The translations under genes and the position numbers were made by a program. 64,000 bases of DNA from Aralia elata (taxonomy: Eukaryota; Streptophyta; Magnoliopsida; Apiales; Araliaceae), in the NCBI GenBank assembly GCA_034770075.1, contig JAVJAP010000355.1:62001-126000 (forward strand). The letters are read 5' to 3'. Below are positions 21,481 to 32,995 of the stretch, in pieces (the stretch's first letter is position 1; each line of letters starts with the position of its first letter). The notes below the pieces were generated by a model. The model searched no databases and had not been told where the DNA came from. It saw nothing but the letters and a program-made list of their open reading frames with translations.

Positions 21481-22145
21481 CTTGGCCAAGGACTACTGAG
21501 TTGTCATTTATCGAATCACATAGGACATTCTCATCTTTTACTAGATGTGGTAGATTCTTTGTTAATCATTCACCTATCTCCATGTACAACTTATTATACC
21601 CAATCATACTCTTTTATATACCCTAAAGGTCTTAAGGGACATATCAAAGTATAACTCATTATACACAAGATACTATGATGATCTCAAGTCCAAGGATCAC
21701 TTTTACTATTATCAGCAGAGGAATTCCTATTGACATGTGAGTAAAGCTCCATTAGGTATTCCTTAGCGAGTCACGTTTAGTGAACTTATTCTTTAATAAG
21801 CACCTACGTATTTGCTTTAGTGTCTCCACACAAATGATTATGAGATCAATCATCCTCTTCCTAAGAGCAAGCAACGTATGTACTAATCTATCTGGATTCA
21901 CTAATCCCTTTTTAGTAATCCAACGATTAGGAACGATTTTAGTTTATGAGCTATCGTAGAATTTAGATCTCATTAGGATGATCACCATCATGATTCTAAA
22001 AGTATTGTTCAAAACTATGAGTTTATCACATTTAATATAACAACATAATGTAGATAAAGTAAAATGCCTTTAATAACCGAATAACATTACAAAGTATATG
22101 CTACATCATATCAAATATGATTGACTTGTCTGCATATTATTTTCA
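21481..22145 (-). mobile_element. Angela-type Copia LTR, terminal part
   Basis: Reverse complement of about 29526-30210. On the minus strand it begins TGAAAATAATATGCA, which fixes the family LTR start. It continues across Ath-A into 5335-5557. The rest of this Copia element would lie left of the window. Confidence 0.88.
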
Positions 22146-24002
22146 GATCATCTTTCCGTAAATGTCCAAATTATTAGGGCTATCATAGTTCATGAAAAAT
22201 GTGAGCTATAGGCTCGAGAACGAGCTTAATCCGACTTCGAATGAGTGAGTTCCGGTAAATTTGAAAATCCGACGTCAAGAACGTCATTTAACAAAAACGA
22301 GTCCCCAAGGAACTTTTGAGCCAATTTTTAGGCTTGTTAGAGAACCCTAAAAATTATTCTGTCCGGACGAAATTATAGAGGTTTCTACAAGGAGTAAAAT
22401 AGCTCAGGAACGAACTCATTCCGATATGGGATGACGAAGTTACGGCGTTGTGAAATAGGCGCGTCAGAGCGTAAAAATCAAGTTGGGCTGACAAAGGCTC
22501 CGCGCAGCTGTGGAGGTATTTGGCGGAACTGCGCAGGGGGGGCAGAACTTTTGGCGCAGCTGCACTACTTGTGGGTGCACCTGCGCTGGCCTGAATCAAG
22601 GGCTGGTCAAGTGTGTTTTGTGTAGTCAAGTGTCAGGTGTTCGCATACATAATGTGCAATACCTACGATGATAAAAGAAATTGTTTAAGTCCTAAAAGGC
22701 GAATAGTATGAAATGTAAAAGACTTAACATTAACCAAAGGTCTTGTATGAGTTTTAAAAGTGTGCTAAACCTAAGCATTTTCGTGTCATTTATGCGTTTG
22801 TACAATCAGGGTTGGGTACTATAAAATAGGAACTAAAGTTAATCTAAACCAATTATTTGATGTCAAATATTTGATTAATTGGTATGTGTATGTGAACTTA
22901 ATTGTGTAGGCCATTCAAAGGGCAAACTAGCATAAATTCTAGAAGACGCTTAAGGGCAAGTTTTTTAACTTTATTTGATTATGTTCTTGTAAAGTTATGA
23001 CATGTTGTTATTCAAATTTACATAACCCTTGAATGGTTATGTGAATTCCAGACTTATACAAATCTTTTATGTATTTGTATAAGTATTCAAGCTATGCTAT
23101 GTATAAACTGTTAAAACTTTCAAGTTCTATATTCATGAACTGCTTATGAAGACTGTCGATGTCATTTGACTCGGCTAGATAAATGTTTAAAATATTTTAT
23201 CGATTGCATTATAAATCTTTGAAATATTATTGATGTTAAGTAGAGCTATCCAACTGAATTGTTTCAGTTAGGATTCAAATGCATATATGAAATGAAAAAC
23301 CCTAATAATAGGGAAACATTTTAGACGGATATTCCGGCAAGGCTTCAAGTGCCTAAACCAAACGCATATAGTCGTTTACAAGTAGAGTGTTGATTAACAT
23401 AGAGTACTATAGGCTGATCACCTAGAAGTGCTCGTAAATACATTGGTGTGCGGTAGAAATATGGTGAAACCTTTTATGAATGAAAAAGAATTTGCAAGGT
23501 CTTATGACCATTCAGTATGTTGTTTCGAAAATTTCCTCAAACAAAAGCAACGTATTATTCTTACTTATTGAGCATATTTCATAACTATTGTTCAGTTGTT
23601 GAATTGTTATGATATGATTCCTGATTTTGTTGCTATTCAAATGTTATACTTGCTGAGCAATTGAATGCGCATCCTTGCTTTTAAATAAATGTTTTCAGTT
23701 AAGCCAGAGGTTGCCGAAAGTTCCCGTCGGGACAAAGGCAAAGGAAAAATTATCGCGTATGATTTAAATATCCATATATGTAATAGTTTAGACTATGATA
23801 GACTTATTATTATTATGGATGATGTAATAATTATTAATATTATGACAATGAATGATGTAATGGTTATAGAACCTGGGATAGAGTAAGACATATTGTAATA
23901 ATATAGTAATTACATTTATGTTACTATTATTATGATGAATGGATAGTACCGTGGCGCACTGGACCCGGGTTTAAAGGTAGACCTGGATTTCGGGGGGTTA
24001 CA
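22146..24002 (+). repeat. Chromovirus-type Ty3 LTR (5' LTR, start not seen)
   Basis: It ends with GGACCCGGG...CGGGGGGTTACA, directly followed by the primer site TTGGTATCAAAG (24005-24016, initiator-Met type with a change). Its beginning is displaced by the Angela-type insertion. It contains a GC cluster with CGCAGCTG motifs (about 22500-22600). The ending resembles the inverted LTR start at 59064. No gene. Confidence 0.7.
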
Positions 24003-24253
24003 TGTTGGTATCAAAGTTGTAGGTTATAAACCTTAGGTGGAGGACATACCTTAGGAATATGACCTTAGAAGAGTTAATTAGAGAAGCTAGTCAAAAGATG
24101 AACTCAAATAGAGTTTAAAGGGATGAATTAAGAAAATTTATCAAAGAATAATAATAATAAAAGTAAACTTAAAATAAACTATATTTTTTATGTGATAATA
24201 ATAAATATACTTTGTTGCTATGTGTTAAATCAATCTATTAAAAGTTTAATTGT

Positions 24254-24982
24254 ATGATGTCTGAAGAAATCGTATTTAGGGATATCCATGTTATGAGTGA
24301 GGAGCTGATCGCTTCAGTACCTGAGCCAATACCCGAACTGACATTCGAGGTAGAAACTCTTACTGATAGTGACCCATACATGGACCTCGATTCTGACGAG
24401 GATCCATCCGAGCATTGGGAGGAACCCAAGGAGGGTTCAAGACTGCTAGCTAGTGTGACCAGGAGGCTAGGTGGACTAGCAGCTGCTAGTTTGTTAGGGA
24501 GGGCATCAGCGGAAGCTGTATCTGTAGAGGAGGATCCCACTGAGGAGAATCTCACTGAGGAAGATCCATCCGAGCAAGAGGAGGAGGAGGATGATGATAC
24601 ATCATCGGAGGCTGTACCTTAAGAAGAGGAGGAAGTAGCGCCAACAGACCTGAAAAATCTATTTATGGCGGTACTTGATAAGAATGTCGTGCTAAGGACT
24701 AGAATGAAGCCCTGGAAGCAAGAGTGCGGGAGCTCTAGGAGATAGAGTCTTACTGGGAGGTAGAGATCGATGATAAGCTTAGGGCCGAAGATCAGTTCCA
24801 TGACCTGGAAAAGGAGATGAGGGTTAAGAAGGTAAGGATTGATAGGTCCAATTACGCATTCAGGTCTTCGCATGGGCGATTCCAGCGTAGGGTGACATAC
24901 TATCTTGCAGGGGAGGGACGAGACCAGGCATACCATCAGTAGGAGCCTAGTCATGGACATAGCAGACGACGAGTACGCCAAT
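24254..24982 (+). pseudogene. Leader ORF upstream of gag in chromovirus-like element (acidic, then coiled coil)
   Basis: An open frame (24254-24622, 122 residues) is strongly acidic (for example EEDPTEENLTEEDPSEQEEE) and ends in TAA. The frame goes on after the stop. With a frameshift near 24700 it leads into a charged helical stretch (EIESYWEVEIDDKLRAEDQF and on to about 24940) that looks like a coiled coil. I do not recognise a named family. A similar helical stretch precedes the gag position in the next element (28412-28773), so this is a shared leader ORF rather than chance. Confidence 0.45.
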
Positions 24983-25341
24983 GCCATTAGGCGAGGTCTA
25001 GTTATTAATTAGATGATGTATAAATATATAAGTATATATATATATATGTAATGACGTGAATCCCAACTTTTGATATTAGTAGCAAGATACCTTTTGTATA
25101 GTCCCAACTATAGTTAAGTTGTGGAGTAGTTAGGTGAATCTCATCTTTTGTATGTAATAGAGGGATGATATGTAAATAGTTGAAGCTTTATCTAGTAAGC
25201 TATATGAATTAAGAAGCATATATATAAAAGAAAATTATTAAATGTGCTTAGTGATGTGTATGAGTTAGTATTAACAAGAATACGTTAAAAGACGAATAAT
25301 GGATTAATACTAACACAATCTTATTATGATTTAATAGAAAG
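24983..25341 (+). other. Chromovirus-like spacer between leader ORF and gag, no gene
   Basis: AT-rich, with a TA microsatellite at about 25020-25046. Nothing coding. Confidence 0.6.
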
Positions 25342-26037
25342 ATGCAACTAAGAAGAAGACAAAGGAATCAAGAGGAAGAATCCCATAATGAAAATGAGGG
25401 TGGGGGTCAGGAGAACCCGATGCAATAGTTTATAGATTTATTAGTAGGAGCCTTAAACAGAGCCCCTACTGTAGCACCCATAGTTCCTCTGGTTGTGCGT
25501 GTAGCCAACTTTAAGGACTTTAAGAGTGTGGGACTGCCTGAGTTTAGGGGAACCACCGAGCCGATAGAAGCTCAATCGTGGGTAAAGGAAGTAAAAAAGG
25601 CATTCGTTATTGCCAGAGTTGGGGAGGAGCAGAAAACTGTTTTTGCTACCTATCTATTGAAGGGTGAGGCCAATTTCTGGTGAGAGGCCAACGAGAGTAG
25701 GGGGGTTATTACTTTGGAAAAGATTTAAGGAGATTTACTTTGAGAATTATTTCCCACAGAGCATGTAGAGCTGCATGGAAATGCGGTTCTTAGAGTTAAA
25801 GCAGGGGGTATGTCAGTTTCTCAATATGCCGCCAAGTTCAATGAACTGGCTAGGTTCGCTACACACCAGGTGGATACCAAGGAGAGTAAGACGAGGAGAT
25901 TCGAGCATGGCCTGAAACCTTGGCTCTAGAATAAGGTGAGTGTGTTGCGGATTAGCTCCTTTGGGTCAATCTTAGAGAATGCTATTATAGCCGAAGGCGG
26001 AAGCGAGGCGTTGAGCCTATACAATAGGGAGAAGAAG
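25342..26037 (+). pseudogene. Chromovirus-like gag, truncated
   Basis: Reading starts MQLRRRQRNQEEE and meets an in-frame TAG at about 25426. It continues through the capsid-type stretch LPEFRGTTEPIEAQSWVKEV and ATYLLKGEANFW (Retrotrans_gag signature), then stops again (25681-25683). Frameshifted continuations show MEMRFLELKQG, QYAAKFNELARFATHQVD and RRFEHGLKPW, all typical of this gag family. The frame is cut at 26037 by the LTR of another element, so the zinc knuckle and pol are missing here. Multiple stops make it non-functional. Confidence 0.8.
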
Positions 26038-28203
26038 TGTAATGCCCGTGAATTTTTAAACGTTATTATTAATTAAATATATAATTTAATTTTAATGAGT
26101 TAGCTTTGTGTTCTTATTTAAACCTTTGGGTGTATTGGTGGATTTCGTGACTATGTGACTTATTGATCTAAATTGTGTTAAGGGAGTCACTAGTAGTATA
26201 TTTAAACTAGTGAGCAAACCCTAAAGCTTTATACCCATAGAATTGGCAAGGTATTTACTAAATTAAGTATTCAAGTAAATTGAATATAGTTAGTAAATAA
26301 AATGTGTGAGTTAATTAATGAAAGTAGTTATTGATGAGATTATTGTCAAATTGAATAATAATATTAATAGTCAATTTAGTAATTTATTTACTAAGTGACT
26401 AAGTTACTTAATTAATGAACCTAGCTCAATCATTTAAATTAATCATGGATTTGGGTATTAATTGTGTGACATATTAAATGAGCTATCATTGGGTTAAATG
26501 AAATGATCCAATATTGCATTAAAGAGATTTGGTTTCATTAGCCCAATCATTTAATTCTAAGCCCAATGTGTATTTAAGGTATTGTCCAAAACCTAGCCCA
26601 CTTGGTGATTAAATGTGTAACATTAATTTATTAGTTAAAGCAACTATTTGGGACATCAGTTTGGGACAAAATTTCCCTTTAGCTGTGCACATAGAGAGAG
26701 AGGGAGCAAGTTATTTCCAAATTTTAATTAATGTATTAACTAGCTTGTATTAGAAGTTGGATTTTAGAGTTGATGGTATAGCTACCTAAGATGTCAAGTA
26801 ACCTCCTAAGATGTCAACTAGCCAGCCTAATGACACCAAGCTCTCACTAGCTTCATGATGGCAAGGGTAGACGTTCTTGCTTTTACTTAGTTAATAAACC
26901 AAAGAGTTAATTATTTTTCATCTTCATTTTTTAAGTCTTGAGAGAGTGCTAGAGAGAGTTTGAGAGGAAGCAAGAACAAATACTTGAGAGATTAAGGAGA
27001 ATGGTAGTGACCGACTTAGTAGGAAGAAGAAGAGAAGCTTGGTTGTTTATATTATCTCTATTCACAACCTACTTTGGAAAGAAAAGGAGATTGACCATTA
27101 AATCTAGGTATAAAACTTCACTCCTTCAAACCTTAGTTTTCTTGTAGTTATTGTATATTTAACCATTAATATTGATAGACACTTATTTTGTTGACAATCT
27201 TTATGTTGTTGGTTTATGTGGTAGTAGAGATGGGGTACTTACGGATTTAGATTTTTATCTTGTTAGATCTATATTATTTTAAGAACATGCTTAAAAAATA
27301 TGGTTTTAAAGCTACATAAGAAGATATATTGATCTTGTATGCTTTATTAATACCATATATAAGTTTAAGATGAATGTAACATGTTTTGTATGCTAAAAAC
27401 ATGGGGGTAATATTGTTTATTCAAGTACAATATTTATTGATGTAAAGTATTAATTAAATCATGGGTATTTGATTTTTTTATGTTATTTATTGTTGTTAAG
27501 TTATGGGTAGTTAATTTGTAAATTATTTTGGAGTATAAAGTTTCCTTGATATTAGAACTCATTTGGTTGTGAAAAAGAAAAAACCAGACCTGGCCGTGCA
27601 TGGCGCGCCAATGGTGTGCAACCCTGGCCGCGCATCCCCTTGGTTACCAAAACATATTAAAAGGTCCAGTCTAAATACTGAGAACCTTGACAAATGTCCA
27701 TGGTTATTTCAAACCACTCAGTAATTGTCATTCAATTATTCGAATATTCAATTGTTGACTATTAATTCATGTTTCTTCACAATTTTATACTGTTGTTGAA
27801 CATTTAAAGCAAAACTTCCTTCTATTCATGATATATCTCCCTTGTGTTTAAACTTTATAAGCAAACTAGTTGCTTACCCTTGCTATATCATGATTTGTAT
27901 TTCAGTTAAGGCAGAAACGTCTAAAGGGCACAAAGAAAAAGGGAAGGTGCAAGAGTAGTCGTTTGATAAGGCTTATATACTAGTGTATCTTGAATATTAT
28001 TTGGTTATGAGAACTCTTTAATTATTAAGGGTACGTTTTAAATTAAGGTTAAAGACCCTTGGGACTATGATTGTAAGACTTTAGTACTATTTTGATAAAC
28101 ATTGTATGTTTATTATTCCGCATTAGTTAGAAGTATGTTATTGTTGTTGGGTATCGTGAACACCGAATTTGAGGTACCAGTACCTAAATTTGGGGGTGTC
28201 ACA
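26038..28203 (+). repeat. Second chromovirus-like 5' LTR
   Basis: LTR of 2166 bp starting TGTAATGCCCG and ending GGGGGTGTCACA. The initiator-Met primer site TGGTATCAGAGC follows at 28207-28218. It is inserted in the gag remnant of the first chromovirus. A GC cluster with TGGCCGTGCATGGCGCGCCA lies at about 27590-27650. No gene. Confidence 0.8.
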
Positions 28204-28411
28204 GGTTGGTATCAGAGCTGTAGGTTATAAATATTAGGAATAAGAAACCTAGGTTATAACCTTAGTAGAAAACTCATATAGAGTACGTAGGTGATGGGTT
28301 GAGGAGACCCATCGAGTTTTAGTTGTACTGAATAAAATATCATTTCATTTTATCAATGAATGTATTTTATTGAGATACTGATGTTGCTTTGATTGTTATT
28401 GTGGCCATAGG

Positions 28412-28773
28412 ATGGCTGACAAGAGTCAGGATAGCTATTTAGTGAATCAGGAGCCCATGGAGCATGATGGATAGGAGATTTGGTGGCGAGGAACGCCGAG
28501 CTAGAGGTTAGGGCTGAGCAAATGGAGGCGCAGAACCACACCCTCCAGATTTTTGAGCAGCAGTACAAGGACGCTGCTTACCAGGCCTAGGCTGAGTTAG
28601 CCGAGTTGCGAGGGAGCCTGGAGCAGAGAAAGCTACAGTCGGGACAATTGAGGGATGAAGTGAAAGCTAAAGATGTGAGGATATATGATTTGGAGCGAGC
28701 TTTCGACATCGCCTTTATGCAGTTCGACGCCAACTGGAAGGAGCTGCCCTCCAATAGCAAGAGCAAGCATTGA
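28412..28773 (+). pseudogene. Coiled-coil leader ORF of second chromovirus-like element
   Basis: It begins MADKSQDSYLVNQEP and stops at about 28472. The next frame reads LVARNAELEVRAEQMEAQNH, then after an in-frame TAG goes on with AELAELRGSLEQRKLQSGQL and ends SKSKH. Heptad-like spacing of L, A and V suggests a coiled coil. It corresponds in position and style to 24254-24982. Function unknown. Confidence 0.45.
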
Positions 28774-29085
28774 GTTGTATTCATGTTCGATATAGTTCCC
28801 TTTTTGATCCTAATAGGGATAGTTTAGTTGTTGGAAATCCTTAAGCTTTGTCGTATGCATAGGATGGTAGTTAGACCCCAACTTTTACCCTGATAGAGGG
28901 GTAAATGGCAGTGAATCCTCACTTTGTGTCCATTAGAGGATAGTTGGTGGTGGGCAGTTATACCTTGAGCGTTTATAGGAGGTGCTAAAGTTGGTATATG
29001 AATATAAATGCATTACTATGATATATGTTTGAGAATTTTACTTTGCAAACTGTCTATTTAATGATTATGATAATTCAGTGAAATT
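28774..29085 (+). other. Second chromovirus-like internal sequence, no gene
   Basis: No coding sequence recognised. It is cut at 29085 by the SIRE-like insertion; the target bases AAATT are at 29081-29085. Confidence 0.55.
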
Positions 29086-29525
29086 TGTTGGGAATCTGCA
29101 TGCAATCATCTAGTCCATCGTCATAGGGGGAGAATATTATAAGATCTGCATGAGATTACCATTATTCCGTATATAGGATTTGATTGATGACAAAATGATA
29201 ATAAGAACATTAATGCTGTTAAAGCCTTGTAAAGTCCTTAATAAAATATATGTACAAGGACTTAGAAGATCAAATATGTTAGGTTGATCTAAGGTGAAAT
29301 GAATATCTATCTGATCAAAGAATGTTTGTAATATTAGGTCTTGAAAAGTCCTTAAATGAATATGATGTAAAAGGACTTAGAATAGAATAGAAGAAGATCA
29401 AACTTGTTAGGTTGATCTTATGTACTGTAATGACAAACAAGGGCCAGACTGAACGTAGAGCATTGCACTGACTAAGTGAAGGGTCGTAGAGAAGACAGTC
29501 AACATCGCAGAGCTAAGTATACCAT

Positions 29526-31345
29526 TGAAAATAGTATGCACACAAGCCAATCATATTTGATATGATGTAGCATATACTTTGTAATCTTATTCATTTATTA
29601 ATAAATAATTGATTTTCTCAAAAGGCATTTTATATTATCTACATGGTGCTGTTATATTAAATGTGATAAACCCATAGTTTTGAGCAATGCTTTTAGAATC
29701 ATGATGGTGATCATGCTAATGAGATCTAAATTCAAGATAGCTCACAAACTAAAATTGTTCCTAATCGTTGGATTACTAAATAGGGGATTAGTGAATCCGG
29801 ATAGATTAGTACATACGTTGCTTGCTCTTAGGAAGAGGATGATTGATCTCATAATCATTTGTGTGGAGACACTAAAGCAAGTATGTAGGTGCTTATTGGA
29901 GAATAAGTTCACTGAACGTGACTCGCTAAGGAATACCTAATGGAGTTTTACTCGCCTGTCAATAGGAATTCCTAAAGTGATAGTAGTACAAGTGATCCTT
30001 GGACTTGAGATCATCAACGTATCTTGTGTATGATGAGTTATACTTTGACATGTCCCTTAAGACCTTGTGGGTATATCAAAGGGTATGATTGGGTATAATT
30101 AGTTGTACATGGAGATAGGTGAATGATCAACAAAGAATCTACCTCGTCTAGTAAAAGATGTGAATGTCCTATGTGATTCGATAAATGACAACTCAGTAGT
30201 CCTTGGCCAAGGCAGAATGAAATTAGAAAGGAGTTTCTAATTTGCATTATTTAGAGTTGTGCATTTGGGAATCGAAATACATATAATTAAATAAAATAAG
30301 ACTTAACAGTAATTCCATGTCTTATATTTAATTGGGACATTGTATGGTAGAAAGATTGAATTGTACGGTAACTATTAACTCAAAGGTTCTTTTGTGATTA
30401 ATGTTGAAATCTATATTATCTGGAAAGTCGTTGATCGCTAAGGGGGCTTACCCTTATTGTAGAATAAATATTATTTATTTAAATGAATTAAATAGTTTAA
30501 TTTATTTATTTAAATAAGATTAGAATTGTTCTAATTGATTTATTCACAACCGGTTTAATATGGAGAACCTAAAGGGTCACACCGCAAAAGGAAAATATTT
30601 ATTTAAGAAGTAAATGGCATAATTGTAATAATAAGTTAAGTGTATTTAATTTACTCTATGGAGATAGAATAAATTAAATAGCTTAATATTTATTATTTAA
30701 TATTTTGGAAATATTAAATATAAATTAATAAGAGGAGTCTTATTATTATTATTACTTTTACTATTATTTAATTCCTAATAAGGATTGGGAATTAATTAAT
30801 AGAAGTATTCTCCCATGGATTCCTAATTGGATTAGGAGCATTATTAATTAAAGGAGTTTAATTATAATACAAACCCTAATCCTAAATAGTTTAGGGAAGG
30901 GTTATTTCTACATCTATAAATAAGAGGGGTCTTATCATAGATTAGGGTTACACACTCTTGCATTAGATTGTGGAGAGTACTTACAATTTCTATAGAGATA
31001 GAAACTAGGGTTTTGCCAAATACTCAACTTCTTGAATACTTGTTCTTCCTTGGTGGATCACCTCTAGAGGCCAAACACTTGGGTGGATAACGTTGATCAA
31101 AGGAAGGAATCACACCGTAGAATTCGAGGAGAACACGAAGGACTAGGAGTTGAACTTGTACCCGAGGAAGCTTTGTTCAACGAGGGTATAATTCTTATTC
31201 TCTTTATCTTTCGTTTATATCGTTAATTGAGCACATAGATTGATTTTGGTGATGGTTTGTATAAAAATTTAAAATCCGATTTTATCGCGCTTCCGCACTA
31301 TTTATGTAATTTGATTGCATGTTCGCACTATATACAAACCTAACA
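29526..31345 (+). repeat. Angela-like 5' LTR
   Basis: LTR of 1820 bp, TGAAAATAG to CTAACA. It includes a GC-rich palindromic cluster (GCGCGGCCGCGCC type) at about 31450-31580, just beyond the LTR end, in the leader. The LTR start agrees with the independent copy at 22145. Confidence 0.88.
30915..30922 (+). promoter_or_regulatory. Putative LTR promoter TATA box
   Basis: TATAAATA followed by AGAGGGGTC and then GATTAGGGTTACACACTC. It is the best TATA candidate in the Angela-like LTR. Transcription would start roughly 30 bases downstream. Confidence 0.55.
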
Positions 31346-31358
31346 GTGGTATCAGAGC

Positions 31359-32995
31359 CTAATCATGTGCTAATTATCGATTTTGATGATTCCATGTATG
31401 AATTGATATGCGAAACGTTCGAATTTTTGGGCAAGAAAATTTTTCTGATTCTGCATCGCGGCGCGACCGCGCCGCTTCCAGTTCATTCTGGAGCGCGGCC
31501 GTGCCCTAACCCAGAAAAACGTTTCCTGGGGTGCAGCGCGGCCACGTCGCTTCTAGTTCAAAATGGAGCGCGGCCGCGCCGGTGTCTAGACTTTGAAAAA
31601 TTTTGTTTTTCGCAATTAAAATAAATGGTTTATTTAATTGATAAAAGTTTAAAATAAAAGAGTTTATTTTATCTGGAATATGATTTCAGATTGCTAAAAT
31701 TAAAGGAGTTTAATTTGGATTTGGTTTTTGATTAAAATAAAAGAGTTTATTTTGTTTCAAAACTAAATATTAGCAAAATGTTTGCCCATTAATTGATATC
31801 AATGCATAGATGGAATGATTTTATTATTCATGGGATGAATGTTATTTATTGATACATATAGAGATATGTATGATAATAAATAGGGATTGATTATGGACTG
31901 TTGACCAATGTGTGATTGGATTTATTTTAGTGGATGCTTGAATGTATGGGTTTTTTATAAATGGGGTCTGTGTACCTCGTCTTCTCTAATTTTTCTTAAT
32001 GTAAATTCTATCTCCTTCCTATGTACTTCCCCTTGACTGCTGATCAAGGTTTCTATTTGTTGTAAATAGTTTATGTAATAGGACTAGTTAGAATTAATTT
32101 TTTGAAGAATTGGAGACAAAGGAGCAAGGAGCGCTTGAAGACCCGTTTGTATTGGAGCCCGAGTTTAAATGTAATAGTTATATTTAAATTTAATTCTTGC
32201 ACCCTAGGTTTGACCTTTTGGTTCACTTGGTGGCTCTAGTGAACCAAACTAGAATAAAAGTCCATAATCAATCCGGGTAGAATATAATATTCTATATGTG
32301 CATGCTTACTATATATATATATTATATATTATCCAACATGCTTCGCATGTAAAATAATATGACGCGTATTTTATATATATATGTGCATGCGCGCTAAACA
32401 AGATGAGACTAATAATAACAAACCCCTCAAAGTAATATATTAAGTCCTAAGCATTCAAAGATATTTGGAATATCGAACGTCGCCTTCTAGCATGGTAAAA
32501 CAATAGAGTATTAAATATTTAATATAAGTTTGTTGTGTCACCACAAGGCAAGTATTAAATATTTAAGATGTTGCTTTATCACATTTGATGCTTATAAATA
32601 GACTGAACGATGCTGTTTTGTTGTGTCACCACAAGGACAGTGTTTTTCTTTCGAATATATGGAAGTGCTAGGTTGGACTTAACTTGGATAATTTTGATTC
32701 GGATGTGTCACCACTTGATCAAAATAATCTAAGAGGCAAAATACAAGGAGTTACATAGTGATGTAATTGACAATAGTTGTCTACCTATTTATTTATATAT
32801 CGCTTGTTGTGTCACCACAAGGCTATATACATTTGAAATGGGATCCTTAATCTCACTAGCAAATCTTTAATTAGAATTGCCGAACTATATAATGAGGGTA
32901 ATATAGTTTGATGAAAATAGTGAGAGATACCAATTTAAAATAAATTAAATGAATGTATGCTAAAATGTTGTCTATTTCACATGCAGAATTTAAAA
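31359..32995 (+). other. Angela-like leader with four short hairpin repeats
   Basis: The non-coding leader of about 1.6 kb contains TTGTGTCACCACAA (arms TTGTG/CACAA) at 32530-32548, 32618-32636 and 32804-32822, and a variant (TGTGTCACCACTTG) at about 32703-32716. TA-rich runs lie at 32310-32390. A 101-codon frame at 31319-31624 spans the primer site and is not credible. Confidence 0.7.

Noticed and set aside
29680..29940. 86-codon frame repeated at 37096-37356
   Set aside because: It is the same stretch of the two Angela LTR copies; no LTR protein is known here and the frame has no motif.
31319..31624. 101-codon frame across the Angela primer site
   Set aside because: It spans the LTR end, primer site and a GC-rich palindrome cluster, and has no similarity to gag.
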